Counted from the first letter of the stretch, positions 10,575 through 21,400 are shown. The stretch: DNA of 64,000 nt from Lysobacteraceae bacterium (GCA_021372495.1 JAJFUF010000036.1:1-64000), one strand, 5' to 3'. Translations and numbers: made by a program. The notes: generated from the letters alone by a model not told the origin.

Positions 10575-10598
10575 CTGCAGGAGCGGCTTCAGCCGCGG
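10575..10598 (+). repeat. REP-like hairpin, copy 2
   Basis: GCAGGAGCGGCTTCAGCCGC forms a GCGGC/GCCGC hairpin with a TTCA loop. It is the same family as the copy at 10531-10553 but in the opposite orientation, so the pair makes a small inverted REP unit in the 217-bp gap between cbs and the metB-like gene. A possible role in mRNA stability between the two genes is inference. Confidence 0.6.
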
Positions 10599-10611
10599 CC
10601 CTGCGACGCGC

Positions 10612-11982
<1,371 letters not shown>

Positions 11983-12124
11983 GCGGGCTCCGTGCGGGCC
12001 ACCGCCGCGGCGCGGCGCCGCGGCGGTCGGGATGTCGTCGGCTCAGTCTGCCCGCAGGGCGGGCAAGCACGGATGATAACCGAGCCGACGGTCGGCCCGC
12101 GATGCGGGCCGCAGGGGAAAACCG

Positions 12125-12352
12125 TCAGTGCGTGCGTCCTCGGTGCATGTCCCACATGCGAAGCAGGCGGTCCTTGGCCCGCAGCTTTTCACGCTTCATG
12201 GTGGTGAGCGTGGTGTCGTCCATGGGCAGCACGCCCAGTTCCGCGTCGCGAACCTTGCTGTCGAGCTCCTGGTGATGCTGATAAAGGCGGCGGAACTCGG
12301 TATTCGCCTTCATCAGCGCCTCGACATCTTCACGCTGCTGGTTTTCGAACAT
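12125..12352 (-). CDS. YdcH/DUF465-family small protein
   Basis: The 75-residue acidic and basic helical protein has the family pattern: an N-terminal EDVEALMKANTEFRRLYQ helix, HQELDSKVRDAE, then TMKREKLRAKDRL. The start at 12352 is set by a strong AGAGGAGG ribosome site just upstream; the frame stays open further upstream but that part has no family similarity. Function is unknown for the family. It lies downstream of an unassigned GC-rich stretch and 142 bp upstream of cbs on the same strand. Confidence 0.85.
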   Translation of the reverse strand: MFENQQREDVEALMKANTEFRRLYQHHQELDSKVRDAELGVLPMDDTTLTTMKREKLRAKDRLLRMWDMHRGRTH

Positions 12353-12658
12353 CGTCGAACCTCCTCTGGCGTACGACAAGGCGCGGCGCGGCCGCCCCGG
12401 GGAAGCGGCGCCGCGGTGGGGGAAGCACAAACGGGAGATGCCGATCCATCGGGCACCCGCGCGCCGCGGAAAACCGGCGCTGGCGGGTGACGGATCGACA
12501 CGAGGAAGCATGCCTGGGGCCGTGCTCGCGGGAGGGCCGCACGACCCTCCATGAGCCCGACGCTACTCCTTTGCGGAGGGGGGTGCAACCGCGCCCGGCG
12601 CCCGCTTCCGGAAATGGCGACTTGTCGTGAAAATAACGCTAAATCAACGTCTTGGCGC
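12353..12658. other. Intergenic stretch, no gene seen
   Basis: This 306-bp GC-rich gap lies between the OmpA-family gene and the DUF465 gene, both on the minus strand. It holds the DUF465 ribosome site and two short hairpins: GGAGGG/CCCTCC with an 8-nt loop (12530-12549) and CTCC/GGAG soon after. Neither is followed by a T-run on either strand. Reading frames here look non-coding. The AT-richer segment at 12625-12655 may be the 3' end of the OmpA transcript. Confidence 0.5.
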
Positions 12659-13570
12659 TCATCCGCCCTGCAGGCTCACGACCACTCGACCGTCGCCGTG
12701 GCCGTTGCTGCCGGCGGTGCTGATGCGGCCGGCGTCGACGCCGGCGCCGACCAGCGCGCCGCGCACGGCATCCGCACGCTGGCGCGCCAGCGCCTTGCTG
12801 CCGCCGGTGTCGACGTGGCCTTCGATGCGGATGCGCTTGCCCGGCTCGGCCTGCACGAACTCGACCACGCGGCCGAGATGGCGTTTCGCCTCCGGCCGCA
12901 GGCTGGCCTGGCCGGCGGCGAAGATGTCGGCATCCAGGACCATCTGCCGGCCGCGCTCGCCGGGCCGCGCCTCGAGATGGTCGAGGTTGCCCTGCATCGC
13001 CGCGACTGCGGCTTCGGCCAGCGAAGCCTCCTGGCGCGCCAGCGCGGCCGCGCGCGACTGCGCCTTGGCCACCTTGTGCGCCTGCTCGGCCTCCTTGCGC
13101 GCCTGCTCGGCCTGCTGCGCCGCCTCCTCGCCCTGCGCCTGCAGCCGCGCGGTTTCCTCGGCGGCGGCCAGGTTCTGCAGGCGCTGGCGCTCCAGCTCGG
13201 CGCGGGCGGCGTCGGCATCGCGGCGGCTGGCCTCGAGCAGGATGCGGTCGTGCTCGCGCTCGAGCAGGGCCAGCTTGCGCTGGGCGTCCTCGATCTGCGC
13301 GGCGGTGGCGGCCAGGTCGACCAGCTTCTCGGCCATGTACAGCGCGTGCGGACGGCCGCGGCGATCGGCGTCGCGCAGGCGCTCCAGCGCATCGCGCGCG
13401 CGCGCCTGCTCGGCCTGCGCGTAGCCGCCCATGATCGGATCGGCGGCGAGCTGGCCGAGGCTGGCGCCCAGCCGCTGGTAGTCGAGATCCGGTTTGGCGG
13501 CGTGGGCCGCCAGGCCGGTGCAGGCGAGCAGCAGGGCGGCCAGCGTCAGCGAAACGTACTTGCGCAGCAT
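12659..13570 (-). CDS. OmpA-family protein with helical N-terminal domain
   Basis: The 303-residue protein has a signal peptide (LTLAALLLACTGLAAHA), a long Glu/Ala/Arg-rich alpha-helical region at about residues 30-200 with DUF4398-like features, and an OmpA C-terminal peptidoglycan-binding domain from about 215, including FAAGQASLRPEAKRHL and HVDTGGSKALARQRADAVR. It should sit in the periplasm and bind peptidoglycan. The start overlaps the stop of the preceding lipoprotein gene by one base (TGATG), so the two are translationally coupled and probably work together in the envelope. The LACTGLA segment looks partly lipobox-like, but the A-x-A site after it fits signal peptidase I better. Confidence 0.85.
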   Translation of the reverse strand: MLRKYVSLTLAALLLACTGLAAHAAKPDLDYQRLGASLGQLAADPIMGGYAQAEQARARDALERLRDADRRGRPHALYMAEKLVDLAATAAQIEDAQRKLALLEREHDRILLEASRRDADAARAELERQRLQNLAAAEETARLQAQGEEAAQQAEQARKEAEQAHKVAKAQSRAAALARQEASLAEAAVAAMQGNLDHLEARPGERGRQMVLDADIFAAGQASLRPEAKRHLGRVVEFVQAEPGKRIRIEGHVDTGGSKALARQRADAVRGALVGAGVDAGRISTAGSNGHGDGRVVVSLQGG

Positions 13571-14076
13571 CAGGGCCGGCCTCCGGAAGTCGTCGTGTCC
13601 TGGCCGTCGCCGGCGGGCGGCGGCGTGCTGCTGGCCGGCGCGGGTGCCAGCTCGATCTGCGGCAACTGCACGCCGCCGCTGCTGCTGGAGGGGGCCGGCG
13701 CGGCCACGGCGTGGTCGAGCACGTCGGCGCGCAGCTTTGCGTTCTGCGCGCTGCGGTCCTGCACGTCCCCGCGCAGCTTGGCCAGCCGCGCCTTGGCGCG
13801 CGCCAGCTCGCCCGCCACCCCGGCCTCGTCGGCGAGGTCGGCGGCATCGGCGTACTTCTTCGCCGCCATCGCCGCCTTGGCGGCGTCCAGCCTCTGCTCG
13901 GCGAAGCCGAGGTCGACCGGCGCGTAGTCGCGGGCCTCGGCGGCACGCGCGGACTCCACCTGCGCCTGGGCCCGCGCCAGCGCGTCGGTCGGCGGCGGGG
14001 CCGTGCTGCAGGCGGCCAGCGCCAGCAGCGCCAAAAGCGGAAGCGGGTATTGGATTTTCGGAAACATACGTGCCAT
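13570..14076 (-). CDS. DUF4398 lipoprotein
   Basis: The 168-residue protein has a lipoprotein signal ending in LALAAC (lipid-modified Cys near residue 23). A helical DUF4398 region follows, with the pattern ALARAQAQVESARAAEARDYAPVDLGFAEQRLDAAKAAM, quoted here only as its ARAQAQVESARAAEA core. The tail is rich in Pro, Ser and Ala and probably disordered. It is coupled to the OmpA-family gene downstream, a pairing common in Gammaproteobacteria, which suggests an outer-membrane-anchored scaffold. Its 5' end faces pilU across only 69 bp, so the two probably share a divergent promoter region. Confidence 0.85.
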   Translation of the reverse strand: MARMFPKIQYPLPLLALLALAACSTAPPPTDALARAQAQVESARAAEARDYAPVDLGFAEQRLDAAKAAMAAKKYADAADLADEAGVAGELARAKARLAKLRGDVQDRSAQNAKLRADVLDHAVAAPAPSSSSGGVQLPQIELAPAPASSTPPPAGDGQDTTTSGGRP

Positions 14077-14145
14077 AAACGAAACCCTGCGAAGCGCGGG
14101 CTATTGTGGGGAACCCGCGTCCACCATTGCAATGCAGGCGGTCAC

Positions 14146-15258
14146 ATGGATATCGGTTACTTCCTGAAGCTGATGGTCGACAAGGGCGCGTCGGACATGT
14201 TCCTGACGACGGGCGCCCCGGTGAACATCAAGGTCGAGGGCAAGCTCTACCCCCTCGGCAACACCGGCCTGCCCAGCGGCATGGTCAAGAAGATCGCCTA
14301 CTCGCTGATGGACGAGGGCCAGGTGCCGCAGTTCGAGCGCGACCTCGAGCTGAACATGGCGATCGCGGTCAAGGACGCCGGCCGCTTCCGCATCAACGTG
14401 TTCAAGCAGCGCGGCGAGATCGGCATGGTGATCCGCGCGATCAAGAGCGAGATCCCGACCGTCGATCAGCTCAAGCTGCCGCAGATCTTCAAGGACATCA
14501 TCATGGAGCCGCGCGGCCTGATCCTGGTGGTCGGCGCCACCGGCTCGGGCAAGTCGACCACGCTGGCGGCGATGATCGACAACCGCAACTCGAACTCCTC
14601 GGGCCACATCCTCTCCATCGAGGATCCGATCGAGTACCTGCACCGGCACAAGAAGTCGATCGTCAACCAGCGCGAGGTCGGCCTCGACACGCACAGCTAC
14701 CACGAGGCGCTGAAGAACGCGATGCGCGAGGCGCCGGACGTGATCATGATCGGCGAGATCCGCGACGTCGACACGATGGAAGCGGCGATCGCGTTCTCCG
14801 AGACCGGCCACATCTGCCTCGCCACCCTGCACTCCAACAACGCCGACCAGACCATCGAACGCATCCTCAACTTCTTCCCGGAGTCGGCGCACAAGAACAT
14901 CCTGATGAACCTGGCGCTGAACCTGAAGGCGGTGATCAGCCAGCGCCTGGTGGTCGGCAAGGACGGCCGCCGCGTGCCGGCGGTCGAGGTGCTGATCAAC
15001 ACGCCGCACATCCGCGACCTGATGCGCCGCGGCCAGATCCACGAGATCAAGGAAGCGATGGACCGCAGCCTGCAGGACGGCATGCAGACCTTCGACCAGT
15101 CGCTGTACCGGCTGTACAAGGAGGGCAAGGTCGAACTGGAAGAGGCGCTCAGCAAGGCCGATTCGCGCGACGGCCTGGCGCTGAAGATCCGCCTCGCCGA
15201 AGGCGGCAACAGCAACACGCTGGGCGAAACGGACCCCTACGACGTCAACGCGTTCTGA
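14146..15258 (+). CDS. pilU: Type IV pilus retraction ATPase PilU
   Basis: The 370-residue protein is a PilT/PilU-family secretion ATPase. Walker A is GATGSGKST (130-138), the Asp box is SIEDPIEYLHRH, Walker B is DVIMIGEIRD, and the AIRA-like segment is present. I call it PilU rather than PilT because the N-terminus (MDIGYFLKLMVDKGASDMFL) and the length fit PilU, and because of the extended acidic C-terminus. It forms a hexameric motor at the base of type IV pili and assists retraction with PilT. No pilT is adjacent. The start at 14146 begins the conserved N-terminus; the frame is open far upstream but there it is antisense to the lipoprotein gene. Confidence 0.9.
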   Translation: MDIGYFLKLMVDKGASDMFLTTGAPVNIKVEGKLYPLGNTGLPSGMVKKIAYSLMDEGQVPQFERDLELNMAIAVKDAGRFRINVFKQRGEIGMVIRAIKSEIPTVDQLKLPQIFKDIIMEPRGLILVVGATGSGKSTTLAAMIDNRNSNSSGHILSIEDPIEYLHRHKKSIVNQREVGLDTHSYHEALKNAMREAPDVIMIGEIRDVDTMEAAIAFSETGHICLATLHSNNADQTIERILNFFPESAHKNILMNLALNLKAVISQRLVVGKDGRRVPAVEVLINTPHIRDLMRRGQIHEIKEAMDRSLQDGMQTFDQSLYRLYKEGKVELEEALSKADSRDGLALKIRLAEGGNSNTLGETDPYDVNAF

Positions 15259-15336
15259 GGCTCGGGGCTCGGGAAAAGCGTAGCGCGCAGCGTGCGCTCC
15301 GCTTACGTCCCGGGGGCAATCCACGCAACCGCGCCA

Positions 15337-16005
15337 TCATCCGGGCTTCGGCGCGTCCGGCTGCGCTTCCGGGCGCGCGCGCCGGAACGCCTCCAGCTCC
15401 ATGCAGGCGTCGTGGATGCGGCGGATCGTCGGATACGGTTCCAGCGACAGTCCCCAGCGCTGCGCGTTGTAGACCTGCGGCACCAGGCAGAGGTCGGCAT
15501 AGCCGGGCGAATCGGCCTCGCAGAAGCGCCCGGTGCAGGGACTGTCGGCAAGCAGCTTCTCCAGCGCGCCGAAGCCGGCCGCCATCCAGTGCCGCACCCA
15601 GCGTTCGCGCTCGACCTGCGGGGCATTGAACTCGTGGTCGAGGTACTGCAGCACGCGCAGGTTGCCGAGCGGATGGATGTCGCAGGCGACGATCTGCGCC
15701 AGCGCGCGCACGCGCGCACGGTCGCGCGCCGCGATCGGCAGCAGCTTCGTCTCGCCCTCGTAGGCTTCCTCGAGGTACTCGACGATCGCCAGCGACTGGC
15801 GGATCACGCGCTCGCCGTCCTTGAGCACCGGCACCAGCTCCTGCGGGTTGAGCGCGCGGTAGCCGTCGTGATGCTGCTCGCCGCCCTCGCGCACCAGGTG
15901 CACGGCATGGATCGCGTAGGGCAGTCCCTTCAGGTTCAGGGCGATGCGCACGCGGTAGGCCGCGCTGGAGCGCCAGTAGCTGTAGAGCACCAGTCCGTGC
16001 TGCAT
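15337..16005 (-). CDS. maiA: Maleylacetoacetate isomerase (zeta-class GST)
   Basis: The 222-residue protein has the zeta-class glutathione S-transferase signature [19 protein letters not shown] (SSAAYRVRI core, residues 13-21), a thioredoxin-like N-domain with [11 protein letters not shown], and an all-helical C-domain. The enzyme isomerises maleylacetoacetate to fumarylacetoacetate in tyrosine/homogentisate breakdown, using glutathione. A fumarylacetoacetase-family gene, the next step, lies far away at 62711-63703. It stands alone here, convergent with pilU and divergent from pgk. Confidence 0.88.
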   Translation of the reverse strand: MQHGLVLYSYWRSSAAYRVRIALNLKGLPYAIHAVHLVREGGEQHHDGYRALNPQELVPVLKDGERVIRQSLAIVEYLEEAYEGETKLLPIAARDRARVRALAQIVACDIHPLGNLRVLQYLDHEFNAPQVERERWVRHWMAAGFGALEKLLADSPCTGRFCEADSPGYADLCLVPQVYNAQRWGLSLEPYPTIRRIHDACMELEAFRRARPEAQPDAPKPG

Positions 16006-16160
16006 GTGCGCCCTCTGCGCGCGTGCCGGGATCGCGCAGCGTACCCCGAGCCACGTCGGCTTTGAAGGGCCGATTTGCCTGCCTGCCGGCGCCGTCGGAA
16101 AATACGCGGCCCACCTGCTGCGGCGCCTGCCGCAGGCGTCCCCCTTACGGAACCGATCCC

Positions 16161-16256
16161 ATGGCCGTCATCCGCATGACCGACCTCGACCCGCGCGGCA
16201 AGCGCGTGCTGATCCGGGAAGGCGAGCCGGGATCCGCCGCGAACTGCTACGGATAG
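16161..16256 (+). pseudogene. Duplicated 5' end of pgk (31-codon frame)
   Basis: This short frame repeats the first 61 bases of pgk with only four mismatches (57 of 61 identical). It reads [20 protein letters not shown] where pgk reads [20 protein letters not shown], then leaves homology at base 16222 and stops at a TAG after 31 codons. The two copies are exactly 212 bp apart, and the leaders just before each ATG are also similar. The mismatches argue against an assembly error. It is either a dead relic of a tandem duplication or a leader peptide translated ahead of pgk. The sequence shows the duplication; any regulatory role is inference. Confidence 0.7.
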
Positions 16257-16274
16257 CAGCCCGCGCCGGCGAGC

Positions 16275-16296
16275 GCCCGGCCATGGATGGCCGGGC
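16275..16296 (+). promoter_or_regulatory. Perfect hairpin in the pgk leader
   Basis: GCCCGGCCAT and ATGGCCGGGC form perfect 10-base arms with a 2-base spacer, about 77 bp before the pgk start and between the two copies of the pgk start region. No T-run follows, so it is not a typical intrinsic terminator. It could act in mRNA structure or as a protein site. Confidence 0.45.
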
Positions 16297-16372
16297 CGTG
16301 GCACCGCACCAGGGACGGCTGCTCGTACGGGCTTACGCGCTTGCATTCGACACCCCATCCAAGGAAACGACC

Positions 16373-17551
16373 ATGTCCGTGATTCGCATGACCGACCTCG
16401 ACCTGCGCGGCAAGCGCGTGCTGATCCGGGAAGACCTCAATGTGCCGATCAAGGACGGCCGCATCACCTCGACGCAGCGCCTCGACGCCGCCCTGCCCAC
16501 GCTGCGCACGGCGCGCGAGGCCGGCGCGCGCGTGCTGGTGATGTCGCACCTCGGCCGACCGAAGGAAGGCGTATTCGAGGCGTCCGAGTCGCTGGCACCG
16601 GTCGCCGACTGGCTGAGCCAGGCGCTGGGCAGCCCGGTGCGCCTGGTGCGCGACTACCTCGGCGGCGTCGAGGCGGCGCCCGGCGAAATCGTGCTGCTGG
16701 AGAACTGCCGCATGAACGTCGGCGAGGGCAAGGACGACGAGGCGCTGGCGAGGAAATACGCCGCGCTGTGCGACGTGTTCGTGATGGATGCGTTCGGCAC
16801 CGCGCACCGCGCGCAGGCCTCGACCCACGGCGTGGCGAAGTTCGCGCCAGTCGCCTGCGCCGGCCCGCTGCTCTCGGCCGAACTGGATGCGCTGGCCAAG
16901 GCGCTGCACGCGCCGGCGCGGCCGCTGCTGGCGATCGTCGCCGGCTCCAAGGTGTCGACCAAGCTGACGCTGCTGGAGAACCTGGTCGGCCGCGTCGACC
17001 AGTTGATCGTCGGCGGCGGTATCGCCAACACCTTCATCGCCGCGGCCGGCTACGGCATCGGCAAGTCGCTGGCCGAGCCGGACCTGCTGGACGCCGCGCG
17101 CAAGGTGATCGCCGACGCCAAGGCGCGCGGCGCCGAAGTGCCGATCCCGAGCGACGTGGTGGTGGCGCCGGAGTTCTCGGCGAGCGCGCCGGCGACGGTC
17201 AAGCCGGTCGACCGGGTCGGCGCCGACGAGATGATCCTCGACATCGGCCCCGAAACCAGCGCGCGCTACGCCGCGCTGATCGCCCAGGCCGGCACCGTGG
17301 TCTGGAATGGCCCGGTCGGCGTGTTCGAGTTCGACCAGTTCGGCCGCGGCACGGAGACGCTGGCGAAGGCGATTGCCGCGTCGCGCGCGTTCTCGATCGC
17401 CGGCGGCGGCGACACCCTCGCCGCGGTGGACAAGTACGGCGTCGAGGGCGGCATCTCCTACATCTCCACCGGCGGCGGCGCCTTCCTCGAATTCCTCGAG
17501 GGCAAGACCCTGCCGGCGGTGGCGGTGCTGGAAGCGCGGGCGCAGGGCTGA
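16373..17551 (+). CDS. pgk: Phosphoglycerate kinase
   Basis: The 392-residue protein has the family landmarks: [18 protein letters not shown] near the N-terminus, SHLGRPKEG (about 61-69), the hinge and nucleotide-binding sequences [16 protein letters not shown] and GGGIANTF, and the C-terminal [13 protein letters not shown]. It interconverts 1,3-bisphosphoglycerate plus ADP with 3-phosphoglycerate plus ATP in the cytoplasm. I placed the start at ATG 16373, with AAGGAAA upstream; a longer in-frame extension upstream lacks homology. A duplicated copy of this start lies 212 bp upstream. An HAD phosphatase gene follows on the same strand after 88 bp. Confidence 0.95.
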   Translation: MSVIRMTDLDLRGKRVLIREDLNVPIKDGRITSTQRLDAALPTLRTAREAGARVLVMSHLGRPKEGVFEASESLAPVADWLSQALGSPVRLVRDYLGGVEAAPGEIVLLENCRMNVGEGKDDEALARKYAALCDVFVMDAFGTAHRAQASTHGVAKFAPVACAGPLLSAELDALAKALHAPARPLLAIVAGSKVSTKLTLLENLVGRVDQLIVGGGIANTFIAAAGYGIGKSLAEPDLLDAARKVIADAKARGAEVPIPSDVVVAPEFSASAPATVKPVDRVGADEMILDIGPETSARYAALIAQAGTVVWNGPVGVFEFDQFGRGTETLAKAIAASRAFSIAGGGDTLAAVDKYGVEGGISYISTGGGAFLEFLEGKTLPAVAVLEARAQG

Positions 17552-17639
17552 ACGGGCGCTGCGGGAAATCGCCTGCGCCGGTCGCCTGCGTGCAGGCGAC
17601 CGCAATTGACCCCGCATACGGGAAAGACAAGACGACAGC

Positions 17640-18281
17640 ATGCTCTGCCTGTTCGACCTCGACGGCACCCTGATCGACTCCGAGCGGGGCATCCTTGCCT
17701 GCATGCGCCACGCCTTCGCGCGCATGGACGCCGAGGCGCCGCCGACGGAGACGCTGCGCGGCTGGATCGGTCCGCCGCTGCGGCAGACGTTCCCGAGCGT
17801 GGTCGGCGACGACCCCGCGCGCGTCGAGCAGGCGGTGCGCCATTACCGCGAGCGCTTCGACGCGCTGGGCTGGGCCGAGCACGAGATCTATGCCGGCGTG
17901 CCGGAGCTGATCGACGCGCTCGCCGGCGCCGGTCGCCGCCTCGCCATCGTCACCACCAAGGTGCGCCCGCAGGCCGAGAAGATCGTCGCGCACCTGCCGT
18001 TCGGCGCCGCTTTCGCGCGCGTGTACGGCCCGGATGCGGACGGCCGGCACTGCACCAAGGCGACGATGATCGCGCAGGCGCTCGCCGATTTCGGCGTGCG
18101 CGCCGACGACGCGACGATGGTCGGCGACCGCCACTTCGACATCGAGGGCGCGCGCGCCAACGGCGTGCGCGGCATTGGCGCGCTGTGGGGCTTCGGCAAC
18201 CGCGATGAGCTGGAAGCGGCCGGCGCGGACGCGCTCGCCGACGCGCCTGCGGCGCTGCGGGCATTGCTCGCCGGGGCGTAG
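17640..18281 (+). CDS. HAD-superfamily phosphatase, phosphoglycolate phosphatase-like
   Basis: The 213-residue protein shows the HAD motifs: DLDGTLIDS at residues 6-14 (nucleophile and acid aspartates), VTTKVRPQAEKIV as motif II/III, and MVGDRHFDIEGARANG as motif IV. The small helical cap between residues 15 and 80 fits the phosphoglycolate phosphatase/beta-phosphoglucomutase subfamily. The substrate is unknown; phosphoglycolate phosphatase is the nearest simple guess. It lies between pgk and tkt in a carbon-metabolism block and may share the pgk transcript. Confidence 0.8.
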   Translation: MLCLFDLDGTLIDSERGILACMRHAFARMDAEAPPTETLRGWIGPPLRQTFPSVVGDDPARVEQAVRHYRERFDALGWAEHEIYAGVPELIDALAGAGRRLAIVTTKVRPQAEKIVAHLPFGAAFARVYGPDADGRHCTKATMIAQALADFGVRADDATMVGDRHFDIEGARANGVRGIGALWGFGNRDELEAAGADALADAPAALRALLAGA

Positions 18282-18346
18282 GCGCGCCACGGCACGCGCT
18301 CGCGGCCCCGCGCAGCGTGCGCGCCGCGGCGGCCGCGGGCCGCGCG

Positions 18347-20347
18347 TCAGCGCAGGGCGGCCTTCACCGCGTCGGCGACGTGGGCGACGGTGAAGCCGAA
18401 GTGCTCGAACAGCACGTTGGCCGGCGCCGAGGCGCCGAACGTGGTCATGCCGATCACCGCGCCGTCGAGGCCGACGTACTTGCGCCAGTAGTCGGCGGTG
18501 CCGGCCTCGATCGCCACGCGCGCGCGGCACCACGACGGTAGCACGCCCTCGCGGTACTCCAGCGGCTGCGCGTCGAACGCTTCCGCGCACGGCATCGACA
18601 CCACGCGCACGGCGATGCCCTGCTGCGCCAGCGCGCGCATCGACTCCATCGCCAGCTCAACCTCCGAGCCGGTGGCGATCAGGATCGCCTTGAACGCCGC
18701 CTCCGGCGGGTCGGACAGCACGTAGGCGCCGCGCGCGATGTCGGCGAGCTGCGCCGCGTCGCGCTGCTGGTGGGCCAGGTTCTGCCGCGAGAACACCAGG
18801 CAGGACGGGCCGTCGCGACGCTCGATCGCCGCCTTCCACGCCGCCGCGGACTCGACCGCATCGCATGGCCGCCAGACGCGGTTGTTGGGAATGTAGCGCA
18901 GGCTGGCCAGATGCTCGACCGGCTGGTGGGTCGGGCCGTCCTCGCCGAGCCCGATGGAATCGTGCGTGTAGACGTGGATCACGTGCGCCGGGATCAGCGC
19001 GGACATGCGCACCGCGTTGCGCGCGTAGTCGGAGAACACCAGGAACGTGGCGTCGTAGGGCAGGAAGCCGCCGTGCAGGGCGAGGCCGTTGCAGATCGCG
19101 GTCATGCCGAACTCGCGCACGCCGAAGTGCACGTAGTTGGCGCTGCCGTCGCTACTGTTGACGTCCTTGGAGCCCTTCCACACGGTCAGGTTCGAGCCGG
19201 CCAGGTCGGCCGAGCCGCCGATCAGCTCGGGCAGCAGCGGGCCGTAGGCGTCCAGCGCCATCTGCGAGGCCTTGCGCGAGGCGACCACCGGGCCGTCCGC
19301 CTGCAGCTTGCGGATGCAGGCATCGGCATGCACCTGCCAGCCGGCCGGCAGCTCGCCGGCCATGCGTCGCGCGAACTCGTCGGCGAGCGCGGGGTGCGCC
19401 TGCTCGTAGCGCGCGAACAGCGCGTTCCATGCCGCTTCGCGCTCGGCGCCACGCGCCTCGGCGTTCCAGGCGTCGTAGATCGCGTCGGGGATCGCGAACG
19501 GCGGATGCGTCCAGCCGAGCTGCCGGCGCGCGGCGGCGATCTCGTCCTTGCCGAGCGGGCTGCCGTGGCTGACTTCCTTGCCCTGCTTGCTGGGCGCGCC
19601 GAAGCCGATCACGGTCTTGCAGCAGATCAGCGTCGGCTTGTTCGGATCGAGCGCGGCCGACACCAGCGCCGCCTTGACCGCTTCCGGATTGTGGCCGTCG
19701 ACGTCGCGGATCACTTCCCAGCCGTAGGCCTCGAAGCGCTTCGGCGTGTCGTCGGTGAACCAGCCGTGCACCTCGCCGTCGATGGAGATGCCGTTGTCGT
19801 CGTACAGCACGACCAGCTTGCCGAGCTTCAGCGTGCCGGCCAGCGAGGCGGCCTCGTGCGAGATGCCTTCCATCATGCAGCCGTCGCCGGCGAACACGTA
19901 GGTGTAGTGGTCGACGATCGGGAAGCCGTCGCGGTTGAAGCGCGCCGCCAGCACCTTCTCGGCCAACGCCATGCCGACGGCGTTGGCGAGGCCTTGGCCG
20001 AGCGGACCGGTGGTGGTTTCCACGCCCGGAGTTTCCGCGGCCTCGGGGTGACCGGCGGTCTTCGAATGCAGTTGGCGAAAGCGCTTCAGCTCCTCGATCG
20101 GCAGGTCGTAACCGGTCAGGTGCAGCAGCGCGTACTGCAGCATCGAGCCGTGGCCGTTGGACAGCACGAAGCGGTCGCGGTTGGGCCACTTCGGGTTGCC
20201 CGGGTTGTGGCTGAGGAAGTCGTTCCAGAGCACCTCGGCGATGTCGGCCATGCCCATCGGCATGCCCGGATGGCCGGACCTGGCCGCCTCCACGGCGTCC
20301 ATCGCGAGGGCGCGGATGGCGTTGGCGAGTTCGCGGCGGGTCGGCAT
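18347..20347 (-). CDS. tkt: Transketolase
   Basis: The 666-residue protein is a full-length transketolase. The N-terminus has [18 protein letters not shown], and the thiamine-diphosphate motif runs from GDGCMMEG to DDNGISIDG (about 155-190). The pyrimidine domain has FGVREFGM and the C-terminal domain follows. It moves two-carbon units between sugar phosphates in the pentose phosphate pathway. It is convergent with the HAD gene and divergent from the beta-barrel gene at 20582. GGAG stands upstream of the ATG. Confidence 0.95.
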   Translation of the reverse strand: MPTRRELANAIRALAMDAVEAARSGHPGMPMGMADIAEVLWNDFLSHNPGNPKWPNRDRFVLSNGHGSMLQYALLHLTGYDLPIEELKRFRQLHSKTAGHPEAAETPGVETTTGPLGQGLANAVGMALAEKVLAARFNRDGFPIVDHYTYVFAGDGCMMEGISHEAASLAGTLKLGKLVVLYDDNGISIDGEVHGWFTDDTPKRFEAYGWEVIRDVDGHNPEAVKAALVSAALDPNKPTLICCKTVIGFGAPSKQGKEVSHGSPLGKDEIAAARRQLGWTHPPFAIPDAIYDAWNAEARGAEREAAWNALFARYEQAHPALADEFARRMAGELPAGWQVHADACIRKLQADGPVVASRKASQMALDAYGPLLPELIGGSADLAGSNLTVWKGSKDVNSSDGSANYVHFGVREFGMTAICNGLALHGGFLPYDATFLVFSDYARNAVRMSALIPAHVIHVYTHDSIGLGEDGPTHQPVEHLASLRYIPNNRVWRPCDAVESAAAWKAAIERRDGPSCLVFSRQNLAHQQRDAAQLADIARGAYVLSDPPEAAFKAILIATGSEVELAMESMRALAQQGIAVRVVSMPCAEAFDAQPLEYREGVLPSWCRARVAIEAGTADYWRKYVGLDGAVIGMTTFGASAPANVLFEHFGFTVAHVADAVKAALR

Positions 20348-20414
20348 CGAGGATCTCCGGGGATCGTGGGGCTACAAAGCCGAAATTGTCGCCGATCGGG
20401 GGCTGGCTTGTCGC

Positions 20415-20430
20415 GCTCAGGTTCCTGAGC
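20415..20430. promoter_or_regulatory. 16-bp palindrome between tkt and a beta-barrel gene
   Basis: GCTCAGGTTCCTGAGC has perfect 7-base arms with a 2-base centre and lies 68 bp upstream of the tkt start, in the divergent intergenic region 20348-20581. AT-richer sequence with possible -10 elements follows at 20440-20460. It may be an operator or a leader hairpin; the binding protein is unknown. Confidence 0.4.
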
Positions 20431-20581
20431 AAAAACTGAACGCACTGGTATTGTAATTGCATTCAGGACGCTCCAGCTACGGTCGAAGCGTGACCCGGCC
20501 GCGCAGGCGAACAAAGGCCGGGCACCTTCACCGCGACGTCCCCCGCGCCGCGGCTTCACTACGAATATGGAGATACTCCCC

Positions 20582-21169
20582 ATGAAGAAGTCCCTGACTG
20601 TCCTCGCCCTCGTCGCCGGTATCGCAGCCGCGCCGGCCTTCGCCCAGGACGCCGGTGCCACCAACGGCTGGTTCGTCAACGGCAACGTCGGCCAGGCCTC
20701 GGTCGACAAGGGCCCGTACAACGACAGCGACACCGCCTACGGCATCAACGGCGGCTATCGCTGGGCCGTCGCCCCGCAGACCCTGCTCGGCGTCGAGGTC
20801 GGCTACAACGACCTCGGCAACATCAAGCTGAAGAACGCCTTCAACAGCGACCCGGTGGTCGCCAACGACAAGTCCAAGCTGCACGGCTGGACCGCGGGCG
20901 TGAACGGCCACTACAACTTCACGCCGAACTGGTACGCCAGCGCGCGCGCCGGCATCTATGGCTGGACCGGCCACGGCGTCAACGACAACGGCGCCGCGCC
21001 GGTGCGGGTCAGCGCCGACAACACCGACTGGTACGGCGGCGTGGGCTTCGGCTACGACTTCAGCAACAACTTCGGCATCGGCCTGAACTACGACTACTAC
21101 AAGGCCGACAACAAGGGCCTCGACCTCAGCACCGACATGTGGTCGGTGGGCGCCGAGTACCGCTTCTGA
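20582..21169 (+). CDS. Small outer-membrane beta-barrel protein, paralogue 1
   Basis: The 195-residue protein has a signal peptide (MKKSLTVLALVAGIAAAPAFA) and alternating short strands rich in Gly, Tyr and Asn. It ends in YRF, the C-terminal aromatic signal for BAM-dependent insertion. The pattern resembles OmpA/Ail-like eight-stranded barrels (GYRWAVAPQTLLGVEVGY, GVGFGYDFSNNFGIGLNYD). ATG 20582 follows GGAGAT at good spacing. A paralogue of similar length lies at 21581-22165, and a perfect terminator hairpin lies between them. The role is unknown beyond envelope function. Confidence 0.85.
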   Translation: MKKSLTVLALVAGIAAAPAFAQDAGATNGWFVNGNVGQASVDKGPYNDSDTAYGINGGYRWAVAPQTLLGVEVGYNDLGNIKLKNAFNSDPVVANDKSKLHGWTAGVNGHYNFTPNWYASARAGIYGWTGHGVNDNGAAPVRVSADNTDWYGGVGFGYDFSNNFGIGLNYDYYKADNKGLDLSTDMWSVGAEYRF

Positions 21170-21400
21170 TGAACGGCGCGCGGGGCGCCGGCGGCATCGG
21201 TGCCCCGCACGCTGCGTTACCCCACGGTTTTCCAGCAGCATCGCGCCGCGCGCCCGCACCGCGCGTGCTGCACACGAGTCCGAAGGCCCGACCCGGGCCT
21301 TCAGGCCGGTCCGCGCAAGCGGGCCGCGTGTGGCCAGAGCACCGACGCCTCGGGACAGGCGCCGCCCCCTTCCCCGCTCGCACCGCACTCTCCAACTTAA
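21170..21400. other. Long GC-rich 3' region of the first beta-barrel gene
   Basis: About 230 bp of GC-rich sequence separates the stop codon from the terminator. I see no convincing gene, repeat or RNA motif in it. With the 152 bp after the terminator, which must hold the promoter of the second barrel gene, the full gap between the paralogues is 411 bp. Confidence 0.4.

Noticed and set aside
12093..12111. CGGCCCGC/GCGGGCCG hairpin after the DUF465 gene considered as a terminator
   Set aside because: No T-run follows on either strand; a GC-rich chance hairpin cannot be excluded.
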